From Ruixingdingia sedimenti (lineage in GTDB: Bacteria > Pseudomonadota > Alphaproteobacteria > Rhodobacterales > Rhodobacteraceae), in NCBI RefSeq assembly GCF_031432425.1, contig NZ_JAVKPH010000002.1, positions 186,001 to 250,000 on the forward strand: a DNA stretch of 64,000 nucleotides, given 5' to 3'. A program made the translations under genes and the position numbers. The notes under the pieces were generated by a model. That model had not been told where the DNA came from. It ran no database searches and was given only the letters and a program-made list of their open reading frames with translations. Below, piece after piece: positions 53,419-62,843 of this stretch (positions are counted from its first letter, which is position 1; each line of letters starts with the position of its first letter).

Positions 53419-54318
53419 ATGACGGATCAGGCGATGCGCGGCACGGCGCTGCGCGACGGGGCGATGCTGCTGCTGGCGGCGGCGATTTTCGGGGGGATCT
53501 TTCCGGTCAACCGCCTGGCGGCAGAGGCCGCCTGGCCGCCGATGTCCTTCGTGCTGTTGCAGGCGGCGATAGCCGGGGTGGCGGTGCTGGCGGTGGTGCT
53601 GGCCACGGGGCAGCGCATGGCGGTCAGCCGGGCGCATCTGCTGGCCTATGTCGTCATCGGGGGGCTGGTGCTCGGCCTGCCGTCCATCGTGCTGGTGCGC
53701 GCGGCGGAACATCTGGATGCCTCGGTGCTGACGCTGGTTCTGTGCCTGTCGCCGATCCTGACGCTGCTGATCGGGGCGGCGGCGGCGCGGGTGGCGCCGG
53801 ACCGGATGACGCTTCTGGGCATGCTGCTCGGCGTTGCGGGCATCGCGCTGATCGCGACGCCGGATACCGGGGTTCTGGGCGGTGCGACCATGGGCTGGTT
53901 CCTGATCGCGCTGTCGGCGCCGGTGATGTTCGCGCTGGCCAACAACTGCGCCGCCTGGCTGCGCCCGCCGGCGGCACCCTCGGCGGTGATGGCGGCGGGG
54001 ACCTTGCTGGGGGGGGCTGCGGTGGCGCTGGTGGTGACGCTGGTCAGCGGCGCGGCCCTGCTGCCGCCGGATCTGGGCGGGGGGCGGTTGTTGCCGCTGG
54101 TGCTGGCGACCCTGATCCAGGGCGTGTTCTATTATCTTTTCTTCTGGCTGATCAACCAGTTGGGCCCGGCGCGGTTTTCGGTCTTCAACTATATCGCCGT
54201 CGCCGCCGGGATCATCTGGAGCATGCTGGTTTTCGGTGAAAAGCCCGCGGCGCTGTTCTGGGTGGCCACGGCGCTGATGCTGGTCGGCATGCATCTGGCG
54301 CTGCGCCCGCGGGGCTAG
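53419..54318 (+). CDS. EamA/DMT-family transporter
   Basis: 299 aa with ten hydrophobic helices in two EamA repeats (the first from about 12 to 145, the second from about 160 to 295, ending VFGEKPAALFWVATALMLVGMHLAL). DMT transporters export small metabolites; the substrate is unknown. The start follows a GGGGGGAAGAAGCG ribosome site. Confidence 0.87.
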   Translation: MTDQAMRGTALRDGAMLLLAAAIFGGIFPVNRLAAEAAWPPMSFVLLQAAIAGVAVLAVVLATGQRMAVSRAHLLAYVVIGGLVLGLPSIVLVRAAEHLDASVLTLVLCLSPILTLLIGAAAARVAPDRMTLLGMLLGVAGIALIATPDTGVLGGATMGWFLIALSAPVMFALANNCAAWLRPPAAPSAVMAAGTLLGGAAVALVVTLVSGAALLPPDLGGGRLLPLVLATLIQGVFYYLFFWLINQLGPARFSVFNYIAVAAGIIWSMLVFGEKPAALFWVATALMLVGMHLALRPRG

Positions 54319-54338
54319 CCCCGGCCCGAAGGCCGGGG
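54319..54338. terminator. Hairpin between convergent genes
   Basis: CCCCGGCC-CGAA-GGCCGGGG, an 8-bp perfect stem with a stable tetraloop, sits between the EamA transporter and aldolase stops. There is no T-tract, so termination is inferred from position and stem strength only. Confidence 0.45.
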
Positions 54339-54348
54339 CCGGGGGCGG

Positions 54349-55278
54349 TTACGCCTTGCCCTTGTAGATGTCGACGAGCTTTTGCAGCATCGCCAGCGCG
54401 TCCTCGCGCGACCGCTGGAAGCTGTTGCGCCCGATGATGGAGCCGTTGCCGCCCCCGGCAAGGATCGCGCGCGCGTCGTCATAGACCGCATCCGCGCCCT
54501 TGGCCGCGCCGCCCGAGAAGACGATGATCCGCCGGCCGTTGAAGCTGGACTGCACGCAGTGTTTCACGCGGGCGGCGAGGGTGGACACGTCGATCTGCTG
54601 CTGGTCGTAGACCTTTTTGGCCTCGGGCTGCATCAGGTGGTCGGTGGACAGCTTGATCTTGATGATATGGGCGCCCAGAAGGGCGGCGATATGGGCGGCA
54701 TAGGCGGCCACGTCCACCGCCGTTTCGCCGTCCTTCGTCACCGCCTCGCCGCGGGGATAGGACCAGATGACCGTGGCGATGCCGCAGGCCGCGGCCTCGC
54801 GCCGCATCTCCACGATCTCTTCGAACATGTCGAGCGCCATGTCCGACCCGGGGTAGATGGTGAAGCCGATGGCGGCGCAACCGAGGCGCAGCGCGTCGTC
54901 CACGCTGGCCGTCACCGCCTGGTTCTTGCCCGCGCCGTCCGACATCAGCGAGTTGGCGGAGTTCACCTTGAGGATGGTCGGGATCTGCCCGGCGAAGGTG
55001 TCGGCCCCCGCTTCCAGCGGGCCGAGGGGGGCGGCATAGGCCGAAAGCCCCGCGTCGATGGCCAGTTGGTAGTGATAATGCGGGTCATAGCCGGCGGGGT
55101 TGGGCGCAAAGCTGCGGGCGGGGCCGTGTTCGAAGCCCTGGTCGACCGGCAGGATGATCATCTTGCCGGTGCCGCCAAGCTTGCCCTCCATCAGCATGCG
55201 GCAGAGGTTGGCCTTCACGCCGGGGGTTTCGCCTTCGTAATTCGCAAGGATCTTCTGAACGGTTCGGGTCGCGCGCAT
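54349..55278 (-). CDS. Class I fructose-bisphosphate aldolase (FbaB/DhnA type)
   Basis: 309 aa. IILPVDQGFEHGPARSF, LGCAAIGFTIYPGSD, VIWSYPRGEA, AHIIKIKLSTDH (region of the Schiff-base lysine) and VFSGGAAKGADAV are typical of the DhnA/FbaB class I aldolases. It cleaves fructose-1,6-bisphosphate. The start at 55278 follows a GGGCCAGGAC context. Confidence 0.92.
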   Translation of the reverse strand: MRATRTVQKILANYEGETPGVKANLCRMLMEGKLGGTGKMIILPVDQGFEHGPARSFAPNPAGYDPHYHYQLAIDAGLSAYAAPLGPLEAGADTFAGQIPTILKVNSANSLMSDGAGKNQAVTASVDDALRLGCAAIGFTIYPGSDMALDMFEEIVEMRREAAACGIATVIWSYPRGEAVTKDGETAVDVAAYAAHIAALLGAHIIKIKLSTDHLMQPEAKKVYDQQQIDVSTLAARVKHCVQSSFNGRRIIVFSGGAAKGADAVYDDARAILAGGGNGSIIGRNSFQRSREDALAMLQKLVDIYKGKA

Positions 55279-55345
55279 GTCCTGGCCCTTGAATGTGGAA
55301 AATGGGTCGCCCCCCGTTTAGGCATGCCCGCGCCGGCTGGCAATG

Positions 55346-55367
55346 CCCGCCGCGGGCCCGCGGCGGG
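55346..55367. other. 22-bp perfect palindrome between Hint gene and aldolase gene
   Basis: Positions 55346-55356 (CCCGCCGCGGG) are the exact reverse complement of 55357-55367, and TTTT follows on the plus strand. It lies past the 3' end of the Hint-domain gene. It may be a terminator stem, though the T-run is on the strand opposite to both flanking genes. Confidence 0.45.
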
Positions 55368-55392
55368 TTTTGTCGCATTTCGGCAGGGGCTG

Positions 55393-55866
55393 TCAGGCGA
55401 AGGCGGGCTGCGCCGGGCAGGCAAGCTGCACGCCCTCGGCATAGACGGTTTCGGGGCGGTCGAAATGCAGCGTGAACAACCGCGCCTCTGCCGCCCGTTC
55501 GCGTTGCAGCAACACCCCGTCGGCCAGCCGCCCCACCGGCACCGCCACCACCGGCGCGCCGAAGATCGCCCTTGCGCGCCAGTCGGTCACGACCACCGGC
55601 TGATCGGCGGCCAGCCACAGCGGCCGTTCGGGCCGGTCATGGCCGAGCGTCCCGGCCGGCACCCGCACCAGCAGCGCGGGCGTGACGCGCCGCGCCGCGA
55701 CATGGCGCAGGCTGCGCAGGCCCCGGCGGGTCACGATGCGGTCGCCGGGGGTGAGATGCTCGACCGGCAGCGCGCCGTCGAGCGTCAGGACAAGGCTGCC
55801 CGCGGCCATGCCGCCGGCCAACGCCGGTTCACAGGCCCCAGGGGGCCAACCATCACACTCTTTCAT
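55393..55866 (-). CDS. Hint-domain protein without the catalytic cysteine
   Basis: 157 aa, essentially one Hint (hedgehog/intein) domain: GSLVLTLDGALPVEHLTPGDRIVTRRGLRSL and later VPVGRLADGVLLQRERAAEARLFTLHFDRPETVYAEGVQL. The position that carries the splicing cysteine in active Hint domains (pattern CFTAGT) reads GGMAAGS here, so autocatalysis is not expected. Stand-alone Hint proteins are frequent in Rhodobacteraceae; their role is unknown. Confidence 0.82.
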   Translation of the reverse strand: MKECDGWPPGACEPALAGGMAAGSLVLTLDGALPVEHLTPGDRIVTRRGLRSLRHVAARRVTPALLVRVPAGTLGHDRPERPLWLAADQPVVVTDWRARAIFGAPVVAVPVGRLADGVLLQRERAAEARLFTLHFDRPETVYAEGVQLACPAQPAFA

Positions 55867-56054
55867 CTGTACTGCTCCTGCGCCCCGTGTTGTCCGGGGA
55901 TTGGGCCCAGAATACACGAAAACACTGCGCCGCAAAGCTGAAGAAAGCCCTAAGCGGGGTGGTCGGGTCCGCTTTTTCCTCTCGCATCCGGGTCTGGCCT
56001 TTGCTAGAAGGGCGCGGATTTTGGGGGGCGGCCCGGCCTCACCCCGAGGGATGC

Positions 56055-56139
56055 GCGGGTGTGGCGGAACTGGTAGACGCACCAGATTTAGGTTCTGGCG
56101 CCGCAAGGCGTGGGGGTTCAAGTCCCTTCACCCGCACCA
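56055..56139 (+). tRNA. tRNA-Leu (anticodon TAG)
   Basis: 85 nt including CCA. The acceptor GCGGGTG / CACCCGC is perfect, the anticodon stem CCAGA / TCTGG encloses TTTAGGT with TAG at 56089-56091, the T arm is GGGGG-TTCAAGT-CCCTT (one G-T pair), and a long variable arm (CGCCGCAAGGCG) marks a type II tRNA. It lies 25 bp before the trigger factor gene. Confidence 0.95.
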
Positions 56140-56164
56140 GAGTGGTATGGAAGGACGACACGAT

Positions 56165-57499
56165 ATGCAGGTCACCGAGACCCTGAACGAAGGCCTCAAA
56201 CGCGCCTACACCATCACGGTGCCGGCGGCGGCGCTGGATGCCAAGGTGCAGGAAAAGCTGGTCGAGGCGCAGCCCGAGATCGAGATGAAGGGCTTTCGCA
56301 AGGGCAAGGTGCCGATGCCGATCCTGCGCAAGCAGTTCGGCACCCGCCTTCTGGGCGACGCGATGCAGGAAGCGATCGACGCGGCGATGAAGTCGCATTT
56401 CGACGCCTCGGGCGACCGGCCGGCGATGCAGCCGCAGGTCACGATGCAGAACGGCGAAGAGTGGAAGGAAGGTGACGATCTGGTCGTGGAAATGACCTAT
56501 GAGGCGCTGCCCGAGGTGCCCGAGGTCGACCTGTCCGGGATCGAGCTGGAACGGCTGGTGGTCAAGGCCGACGAGGCCGCTGTGACCGAGGCGCTGGAAA
56601 ACCTCGCCGCGAACGCCAAGGACTACGAGGACCGCGCCGAAGGTGCGGCGGCCGAGGATGGCGATCAGGTGGTGATCGACTTCAAGGGTTCGGTCGACGG
56701 CGACTATTTCGAGGGCGGTTCGGCCGAGGACTATCCGCTGGTTCTGGGCTCGGGGTCGTTCATCCCGGGGTTCGAGGAACAGCTGAAGGGCGCCAAGGCC
56801 GGTGACGCGGTGAAGGTCGACGTGACCTTCCCGGCTGAATACGGCGCGGCGCATCTGGCCGGCAAGGACGCGGTGTTCGAATGCACCGTCAAGTCGGTGA
56901 AGGCGCCCAAGGCGGCCGAGATCGACGACGAACTGGCCAAGAAGTTCGGCGCCGAAAGCCTCGACGCGATGAAGGCCCAGGTGGCCGAGCGGATCGAGGC
57001 CGAATATACCGGCGCCGCCCGCGCGGTGATGAAGCGCGCGCTGCTGGACAAGCTGGATGCGCTGGTGTCGTTCGACCTGCCGCCGAGCCTGGTCGAGGCC
57101 GAGGCCGGGCAGATCGCGCATCAGCTGTGGCACGAGGAAAACCCCGAGGTCCACGACCACAACCACGGCGCCATCGAGACCACGGACGAGCACAAGAAAC
57201 TGGCCGAGCGCCGCGTGCGCCTTGGCCTCTTGCTGGCCGAGATGGGCCGCAAGGCCGAGGTCGAGGTGACGGACGCCGAATTCACCCAGGCGATCCTGGC
57301 GCAGGCGCGCCAGTACCCGGGGCAGGAACGCCAGTTCTTCGAATTCGTGCAGAAGAACCCGCAGGTGCAACAGCAGATGCGCGCGCCGCTGTTCGAGGAC
57401 AAGGTGGTCGACCACATCGTCGCCAGTGCCAAGGTGACGGAACGCGAGGTCGGCAAGGACGACCTGCAAAAGGCGCTGGAGGCGCTGGAAGAACTCTGA
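56165..57499 (+). CDS. tig: Trigger factor
   Basis: 444 aa. The ribosome-binding motif GFRKGKVP is near residue 43. The FKBP-type prolyl isomerase domain spans about 155-245 (GDQVVIDFKGSVDGDYFEGG, GSGSFIPGFEEQLKG), followed by the helical C-terminal chaperone domain. It is a ribosome-bound folding factor. It ends at a strong terminator. Confidence 0.97.
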   Translation: MQVTETLNEGLKRAYTITVPAAALDAKVQEKLVEAQPEIEMKGFRKGKVPMPILRKQFGTRLLGDAMQEAIDAAMKSHFDASGDRPAMQPQVTMQNGEEWKEGDDLVVEMTYEALPEVPEVDLSGIELERLVVKADEAAVTEALENLAANAKDYEDRAEGAAAEDGDQVVIDFKGSVDGDYFEGGSAEDYPLVLGSGSFIPGFEEQLKGAKAGDAVKVDVTFPAEYGAAHLAGKDAVFECTVKSVKAPKAAEIDDELAKKFGAESLDAMKAQVAERIEAEYTGAARAVMKRALLDKLDALVSFDLPPSLVEAEAGQIAHQLWHEENPEVHDHNHGAIETTDEHKKLAERRVRLGLLLAEMGRKAEVEVTDAEFTQAILAQARQYPGQERQFFEFVQKNPQVQQQMRAPLFEDKVVDHIVASAKVTEREVGKDDLQKALEALEEL

Positions 57500-57522
57500 T
57501 CCCGGTCCCCCCGGGGGATCGG

Positions 57523-57550
57523 AAAGGGCCGCCCTTCGGGGCGGCCCTTC
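57523..57550. terminator. Terminator after tig
   Basis: GGGCCGCCC (57526-57534), loop TTCG, GGGCGGCCC (57539-57547), with AAA before and TTC after. It is a strong stem between two convergent genes and could act in both directions. Confidence 0.8.
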
Positions 57551-57555
57551 GCGTT

Positions 57556-58476
57556 TCAGTAGAGGAACAGATCCTCCGCCGCCATCGCGACATTGCCGGT
57601 GAACCGCATCAGCCCGTAGGTGCCGCCCGAGGGATCGTCGCCGTTGTCGTCCCAGTGCAGCCAGGTCTCGTCGAACTGTGCCCAGTAGATCAGCACGAAC
57701 TGCGCATGCCCGCCGACCGCCGCGCCGACCGAGAACATCGCGGGATCGACCTGCCCGCTGTATTCGATGCCGAGCCAGCCCGACCAGTATTCGATCCGGT
57801 CCACCCCGGTCTGGAAATCGGTGATCACGCTGCCGCCGTAGTCAGCTTGGTTGAAGAGGAACAGATCCGCCCCCGCACCACCCGTCAACGTGTCGTAGCC
57901 CCGGCCGCCGACCAGCGTGTCGTTGCCGTTGCCGCCGAACAATTGGTCATTGCCGCGCTCGCCGTAAAGCCTGTCGCCCCCCGTGCCGCCATAGAGTACA
58001 TCGTCACCCAAGCCACCGCGCAACCTGTCGCGCCCGCCGCCGCCATAGGCGGTATCGTTGCCGCTGCCGCCGGTGAAGGTATCGTCATATTTGCCGAAGC
58101 TGACGAAATCGTCGCCGTCGCCACCGCGCACGTCGAAGATCTCGAAACCGGTGATGTCCGACAACTGGCCGTCATCCACCCGGCCGGCGTTCAACACCAG
58201 ATAGACCGGTGTGTTGCCGTTGGCCTGTACCACCAGCGTGTCGGTGCCCGCCCCGCCGATCAGTGTCTGTGCCGCGCCGAGCGTATGGATCACCGTATCG
58301 TCGCCCGCCCCGGCATGGACGTAGTTCGCCCCCGTCCCGATGTCGATCATATCATTGCCGGCGCGGCCGTGGATGGTATCGTCACCGCCGAGCGCGGTGA
58401 TCACATCATCCTGGGCCGTACCGAACAGAACCTCGGACTCGTCGCTCCCCGTCACAATCGCTTCCGTTCCGCGCAT
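57556..58476 (-). CDS. RTX-type calcium-binding repeat protein
   Basis: 306 aa. Around eight nonapeptide repeats of the type GGxGNDxLx occur (ALGGDDTIHGRAGNDMI ... FGGNGNDTLVGGRGYDTLTGGAGADLFLF). There is no N-terminal signal, and the extreme C-terminus is AEDLFLY, consistent with type I secretion. No enzyme domain is visible. The ATG at 58476 has GGAGG with 7-nt spacing. No exporter ATPase or membrane-fusion gene lies nearby; TolC at 12.4 kb could be the outer channel. Confidence 0.88.
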   Translation of the reverse strand: MRGTEAIVTGSDESEVLFGTAQDDVITALGGDDTIHGRAGNDMIDIGTGANYVHAGAGDDTVIHTLGAAQTLIGGAGTDTLVVQANGNTPVYLVLNAGRVDDGQLSDITGFEIFDVRGGDGDDFVSFGKYDDTFTGGSGNDTAYGGGGRDRLRGGLGDDVLYGGTGGDRLYGERGNDQLFGGNGNDTLVGGRGYDTLTGGAGADLFLFNQADYGGSVITDFQTGVDRIEYWSGWLGIEYSGQVDPAMFSVGAAVGGHAQFVLIYWAQFDETWLHWDDNGDDPSGGTYGLMRFTGNVAMAAEDLFLY

Positions 58477-58586
58477 GCCATTTCCTCCAATGACCTGCAC
58501 GTTCCGGCCTTATCACCGCGGCCGCGGCAGGCGCCTTCAATGGGAAAAAGCTAGCATGCCGCGGGCGGCCGACAAACGGTTTTCGC

Positions 58587-59522
58587 TCAGCCCGCGGCAG
58601 TGGCGGCGGCCACGTCCTCGGGCGTGCCGACGGCGCGGGTGGCGGCGTCCCTGGCGATGCGTTTCACCATGCCGGACAGGGCCTTGCCGGCGCCGATTTC
58701 CCAGAACTCGGTGACGCCCTGCGCCGCCATCCAGGCGACGGATTCGCGCCAGCGGACGGACCCCGTGACCTGTTCCACCAGCAGGGCGCGAATCACCGCC
58801 GGGTCGGTGACGGCTTCGGCGCGGACATTGGCGACCAGCGGCACCGCGGGGGCGGCGATGGCGACGCCGGCCAGCGCCTGTGCCATCGCCTCGGCGGCGG
58901 GCTGCATCAGCGCGCAGTGGAAGGGGGCGGAGACCGGCAGCATCAGCGCCCGCTTGGCGCCCTTCGCCTTGGCGATCTCCACCGCGCGTTCCACCGCGCG
59001 GCGATGGCCCGACACCACCACCTGCGCCGGGTCGTTGTCGTTGGCGGCCTGGCAGACCTCGCCCTGCGCCGCCTCTGCCGCGACCTCGGCCGCGGCGGCG
59101 AAGTCGAGCCCCAGAAGCGCCGCCATCGCGCCGACGCCGACCGGCACGGCCTCCTGCATGGCGCGGCCGCGGATACGCAGCAGGCGCGCGGTATCGGCAA
59201 GGCTGATCGAGCCCGCCGCACAAAGCGCCGAATATTCGCCGAGCGAATGGCCCGCGACATAGGCCGCCGATGTCACCGGCACCCCCGCCTCTTCCAGCGC
59301 GCGCAGCGCGGCGATGGAGGTCGCCATCAGCGCGGGTTGGGCATTGGCGGTCAGCGTCAGATCCGCGATATCGCCGTCCCAGATCAGCGCCGACAGCTTT
59401 TCCCCAAGCGCCGCGTCCACCTCGTCGAAGACGGCGCGGGCGGCGGGGCTGGCTTCGGCCAGCGCGCGGCCCATGCCGATGGTCTGGGCCCCCTGGCCGG
59501 GGAAAACGAAGGCGCGGGTCAT
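58587..59522 (-). CDS. fabD: Malonyl-CoA:ACP transacylase
   Basis: 311 aa. FPGQGAQTIGMG at the N-terminus, nucleophile S93 in GHSLGEYSAL, and VSAPFHCALMQPA with the catalytic His are all present. It loads malonyl groups onto acyl carrier protein for fatty acid synthesis. Other fab genes are not in this window. Confidence 0.97.
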   Translation of the reverse strand: MTRAFVFPGQGAQTIGMGRALAEASPAARAVFDEVDAALGEKLSALIWDGDIADLTLTANAQPALMATSIAALRALEEAGVPVTSAAYVAGHSLGEYSALCAAGSISLADTARLLRIRGRAMQEAVPVGVGAMAALLGLDFAAAAEVAAEAAQGEVCQAANDNDPAQVVVSGHRRAVERAVEIAKAKGAKRALMLPVSAPFHCALMQPAAEAMAQALAGVAIAAPAVPLVANVRAEAVTDPAVIRALLVEQVTGSVRWRESVAWMAAQGVTEFWEIGAGKALSGMVKRIARDAATRAVGTPEDVAAATAAG

Positions 59523-59612
59523 GTCGGATCCTCCCTGTGAACCCCGCCGGAATAGCGAAGCCCCGCCCGGGGCGCAACGGCGCGATCACAGGGCCCCGGC
59601 CCGCGGGGGGCG

Positions 59613-61046
59613 TCAGCCGTGCTTGACCATCACATGGCGCACCACGGTGTAATCCTCCAGCGCGTAGGTGGACATGTCCTTGCCATAGCCCGACTGTTTC
59701 AGCCCGCCATGGGGCATCTCGTTCACCAGCATGAAATGGGTGTTGATCCAGGTGCAGCCATAGCGCAGCCGCGCCGCCGTGCCCATCGCCCGGCCCACAT
59801 CCCGGGTCCAGACCGAGGACGCCAGCCCATAATCGCTGTCGTTCGCCCAGGCCACCGCCTGGTCCACATCCGAAAACGGGGTGACGGACACCACGGGGCC
59901 GAAAACCTCGCGCCGGACGATCTCGTCCTCCTGCCGGGCGCCGGCGACCACGGTGGGGCGGTAGTAGAAGCCCTGGTCCAGCGGCTCGCCCCCGGTGGTG
60001 ATCTCGACATGGCCCAGTTCGCGCGCGCGGTTGACGAAGCTTGCCACCCGGTCGCGCTGGCGCTGGCTGATCAGGGGACCGATCTCGTTCGTGGTGTCGT
60101 CCTCTGCCGCCAGCGTGATCGCGGACGCGGCCGAGGTCAGGTCCGCCACCAGCCGCTCATACACCTTGCGCCCGGCATAGACGCGACAGGCGGCGGTGCA
60201 ATCCTGCCCGGCGTTGTAGAAGGAAAAGGCGCGAAGCCCTTCCACCACCTCGGAAATATCGGCATCGTCAAAGACGATCACCGGCGCCTTGCCGCCCAGT
60301 TCCAGATGCGTGCGCTTGACCGTCCGCGCCGCCGCATCCAGCATCTTCTTGCCGGTGGCCACGTCGCCCGTCAGGCTGATCATGTCCACGCCTGCGTGGT
60401 GGATCAGGTGGTTGCCCACCGTCTGGCCCCGCCCGGTGATCACGTTCACCACCCCCTCGGGCAGTTCGTCCGCCAGGATCCGCGCCAGTTTCAGCGCCGT
60501 CAGCGGGGTCTGTTCGGATGGCTTGAACACCACCGTATTGCCCCCGGCGATGGCGGGGGCCAGCTTCCACGCCATCATCATCAGCGGATAGTTCCAGGGC
60601 GCGATCGAGGCCACCACCCCCACCGGATCGCGGCGGATCATGCTGGTGTGGCCGGGCAGGTATTCGCCCGCCACCTGGCCCTGCTGGGTGCGCACCGCCC
60701 CGGCGAAAAAGCGGTAGCAATCGACGACCGCGGGCAGTTCGTCGTTCAGCGCCGCATTGATCGGCTTGCCGCAGTTCAGCGCCTCCAGCCGGGCGAAGGC
60801 ACCGGCCTCCGCCTCGATCCGGTCGGCGATGCGCAGCAGGGCGGCGGCGCGTTCGGCGGGCGTCGTGCGCGACCAGCCGTCGAAGGCGCGGCGCGCGGCC
60901 TCGACGGCGCGGTCGATCTGGCCCGCCGACGCCTCTGCCACGTCGAGGATCGCCCCGCCCGTGCGGGGGTTCAGGATCCGTTCGGCCGTTTCCTCGCCGG
61001 GCTCGAATCCGGCGCCGATCAGGAACTGGGTGTCGATGGTGGTCAT
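59613..61046 (-). CDS. patD: Aldehyde dehydrogenase, gamma-aminobutyraldehyde type
   Basis: 477 aa. Catalytic C283 in YNAGQDCTAACRVY and general base E249 in LELGGKAPV are present. The signature AWKLAPAIAGGNTVVFKPSEQTPL and the C-terminal GYGKDMSTYALEDYTVVRHV fit the gamma-aminobutyraldehyde dehydrogenase group. It lies at the end of a polyamine ABC operon (14 bp after potC), which supports putrescine breakdown to GABA. GGAGG precedes the ATG; an ATG at 61064 is possible but overlaps potC. Confidence 0.87.
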   Translation of the reverse strand: MTTIDTQFLIGAGFEPGEETAERILNPRTGGAILDVAEASAGQIDRAVEAARRAFDGWSRTTPAERAAALLRIADRIEAEAGAFARLEALNCGKPINAALNDELPAVVDCYRFFAGAVRTQQGQVAGEYLPGHTSMIRRDPVGVVASIAPWNYPLMMMAWKLAPAIAGGNTVVFKPSEQTPLTALKLARILADELPEGVVNVITGRGQTVGNHLIHHAGVDMISLTGDVATGKKMLDAAARTVKRTHLELGGKAPVIVFDDADISEVVEGLRAFSFYNAGQDCTAACRVYAGRKVYERLVADLTSAASAITLAAEDDTTNEIGPLISQRQRDRVASFVNRARELGHVEITTGGEPLDQGFYYRPTVVAGARQEDEIVRREVFGPVVSVTPFSDVDQAVAWANDSDYGLASSVWTRDVGRAMGTAARLRYGCTWINTHFMLVNEMPHGGLKQSGYGKDMSTYALEDYTVVRHVMVKHG

Positions 61047-61060
61047 GGGGCCTCCGTTGA

Positions 61061-61867
61061 TCATTTGCCCCCGCCCGCGGTCTCTGACCCGCCGCGGGTG
61101 AGGTAATAGGCGATGAGGATCGGTATGAAGGTGGTGGCGAACACCACGATGGCGACGACATTGGTGACGGGGCGCTGCCGCGGGCGCACAAGTTCGTTCA
61201 GCATCCAGATCGGCAGGGTGCTTTGCTGGCCGGCGGTGAAGGTGGTCACGATCACCTCGTCGAAGGACAGCGCGAAGGCCAGCATCCCGCCCGCCAGCAG
61301 CGCCGATCCGAGGTTGGGCAGCAGCACGTGGCGGAAGGTCTGGAAGGCGTTCGCGCCAAGATCGGCCGACGCCTCCATGATCCCGCCCGACAGGCGGCGG
61401 AAACGGGCCACCGCGTTGTTGTAGACAATGACGATGCAGAAGGTCGCGTGGCCCAGAACGATGGTCCAGGTGGAAAACGGGATCTCCATCACCGCAAAGG
61501 CGGACCGCAGCGACATGCCGGTGATGACGCCGGGCAGGGCGATGGGCAGGATGATCAGCAGGCTGATCTGGTCGCGCCCGAAGAACCGCGTGCGCGCCAT
61601 GGCGGCGGCGACCAGCGTGCCCAGGACCATCGCCAGCGCCGTGGCGATCGCCGCGACCCGCAGCGACAGATAGAGCGGCGGCCAGATGTCGGCCCGGTTC
61701 CAGGCCACGGCGAACCATTTCACCGTCAGGTCCGGGGGCGGGAACTGATAGGTCCGGTCCTCGGTCGTGAAGGCGTAGAGGAAGATCAGAAGGATCGGCA
61801 GATGCAGGAACAGAAGCCCCAGAACCGCCCCGACCCTCAGCCCCAGGGATGCGCGGTCAGAGTGCAT
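61061..61867 (-). CDS. potC: Polyamine-type ABC transporter permease (PotC/PotI)
   Basis: 268 aa with six TM helices and the EAA loop EASADLGANAFQTFRHVLLPNL. It overlaps the upstream permease by 11 bp. Together with the preceding genes it forms a binding-protein-dependent importer, probably for putrescine or spermidine given patD downstream. Confidence 0.9.
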   Translation of the reverse strand: MHSDRASLGLRVGAVLGLLFLHLPILLIFLYAFTTEDRTYQFPPPDLTVKWFAVAWNRADIWPPLYLSLRVAAIATALAMVLGTLVAAAMARTRFFGRDQISLLIILPIALPGVITGMSLRSAFAVMEIPFSTWTIVLGHATFCIVIVYNNAVARFRRLSGGIMEASADLGANAFQTFRHVLLPNLGSALLAGGMLAFALSFDEVIVTTFTAGQQSTLPIWMLNELVRPRQRPVTNVVAIVVFATTFIPILIAYYLTRGGSETAGGGK

Positions 61868-62843
61868 CGAAGGCCCCCGCGCGCCGGGCCAGCGACAGAT
61901 AGGCCAGCATGATCAGGATCGGCACCACTGCAAAGGCGGCGGCGAGCGGGATGTTCCCGGCGGTGCCCTGCAACTGATAGACCGCCTGCCCGATGAACCG
62001 GGCCGAGGTGCCGACGATCTGGGGGATGATGTAATCCCCCATCGTCAGCGAAAAGGTGAAGATCGACCCGGCGATGACCCCCGGCAGCGCCAGCGGCAGG
62101 ATCACCGTGCGGAAGGTCTGCGCGCGGTTCGCGCCAAGGTCGGCAGATGCCTCCAGCATCGACACCGGCACCCGTTCCAGCGCCGCCTGCATCGGCAGGA
62201 TCATGTAGGGCAGCCAGACATAGACGAACACCATCCATGTCCCGAGGTACGAGGTGGACAGCGAATTGCCCCCGATACCCGGGATGGCCAGCACCGCATC
62301 GAGGATCGGCGTGGTGCCGGTGGCATTGGCGGCCCAACCGATGATCCCTTCCTTGGCCAGGATCAGCTTCCACGCATAGACCTTGACGAGGTAGGACGAC
62401 CAGAGCGGCAGCATCACGCCCAGATAGAACACCGCCTTCCACCGCCCGCGTGCGAACCGCGCCGCGTAATAGGCGATGGGAAAGGCGATCACCGCGCAGC
62501 CGAGCGTGACCGAGGCCGACATCAGCAGCGTGCGCAGGATGATGTCGAGGTTCTGCGCCCGGAACAGTTCGGCATAGGTGCGCAGGGTGAATTCCGGCAC
62601 CACGAGGCCCGAGAAATCGTCGATGTAGTAGAAGCTCTGCAACAGCAGCGCGGCGAGCGATCCCAGATAGACCAGCCCCAGCCACAGCAGCGGCGGTGTG
62701 ACCAAGAGCAGCAACAGCAACCCCGGCCGCCGCCAGAACAGTGCCGTCAGCCGGTCGCCCGGCCCCCGCTGCGGCAGGACCGCGCCGGTGGCTTCCACCA
62801 AGGGGGCAGGGCCGGGCAGGGCGGCGGCGGGCGGGGCGGTCAT
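61857..62843 (-). CDS. potB: Polyamine-type ABC transporter permease (PotB/PotH)
   Basis: 328 aa, six TM helices plus a longer N-terminal part, with EAA loop EASADLGANRAQTFRTVILPLALPG. It overlaps potA by 4 bp at its start and potC at its end, so all are translationally coupled. Confidence 0.9.
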   Translation of the reverse strand: MTAPPAAALPGPAPLVEATGAVLPQRGPGDRLTALFWRRPGLLLLLLVTPPLLWLGLVYLGSLAALLLQSFYYIDDFSGLVVPEFTLRTYAELFRAQNLDIILRTLLMSASVTLGCAVIAFPIAYYAARFARGRWKAVFYLGVMLPLWSSYLVKVYAWKLILAKEGIIGWAANATGTTPILDAVLAIPGIGGNSLSTSYLGTWMVFVYVWLPYMILPMQAALERVPVSMLEASADLGANRAQTFRTVILPLALPGVIAGSIFTFSLTMGDYIIPQIVGTSARFIGQAVYQLQGTAGNIPLAAAFAVVPILIMLAYLSLARRAGAFDAL

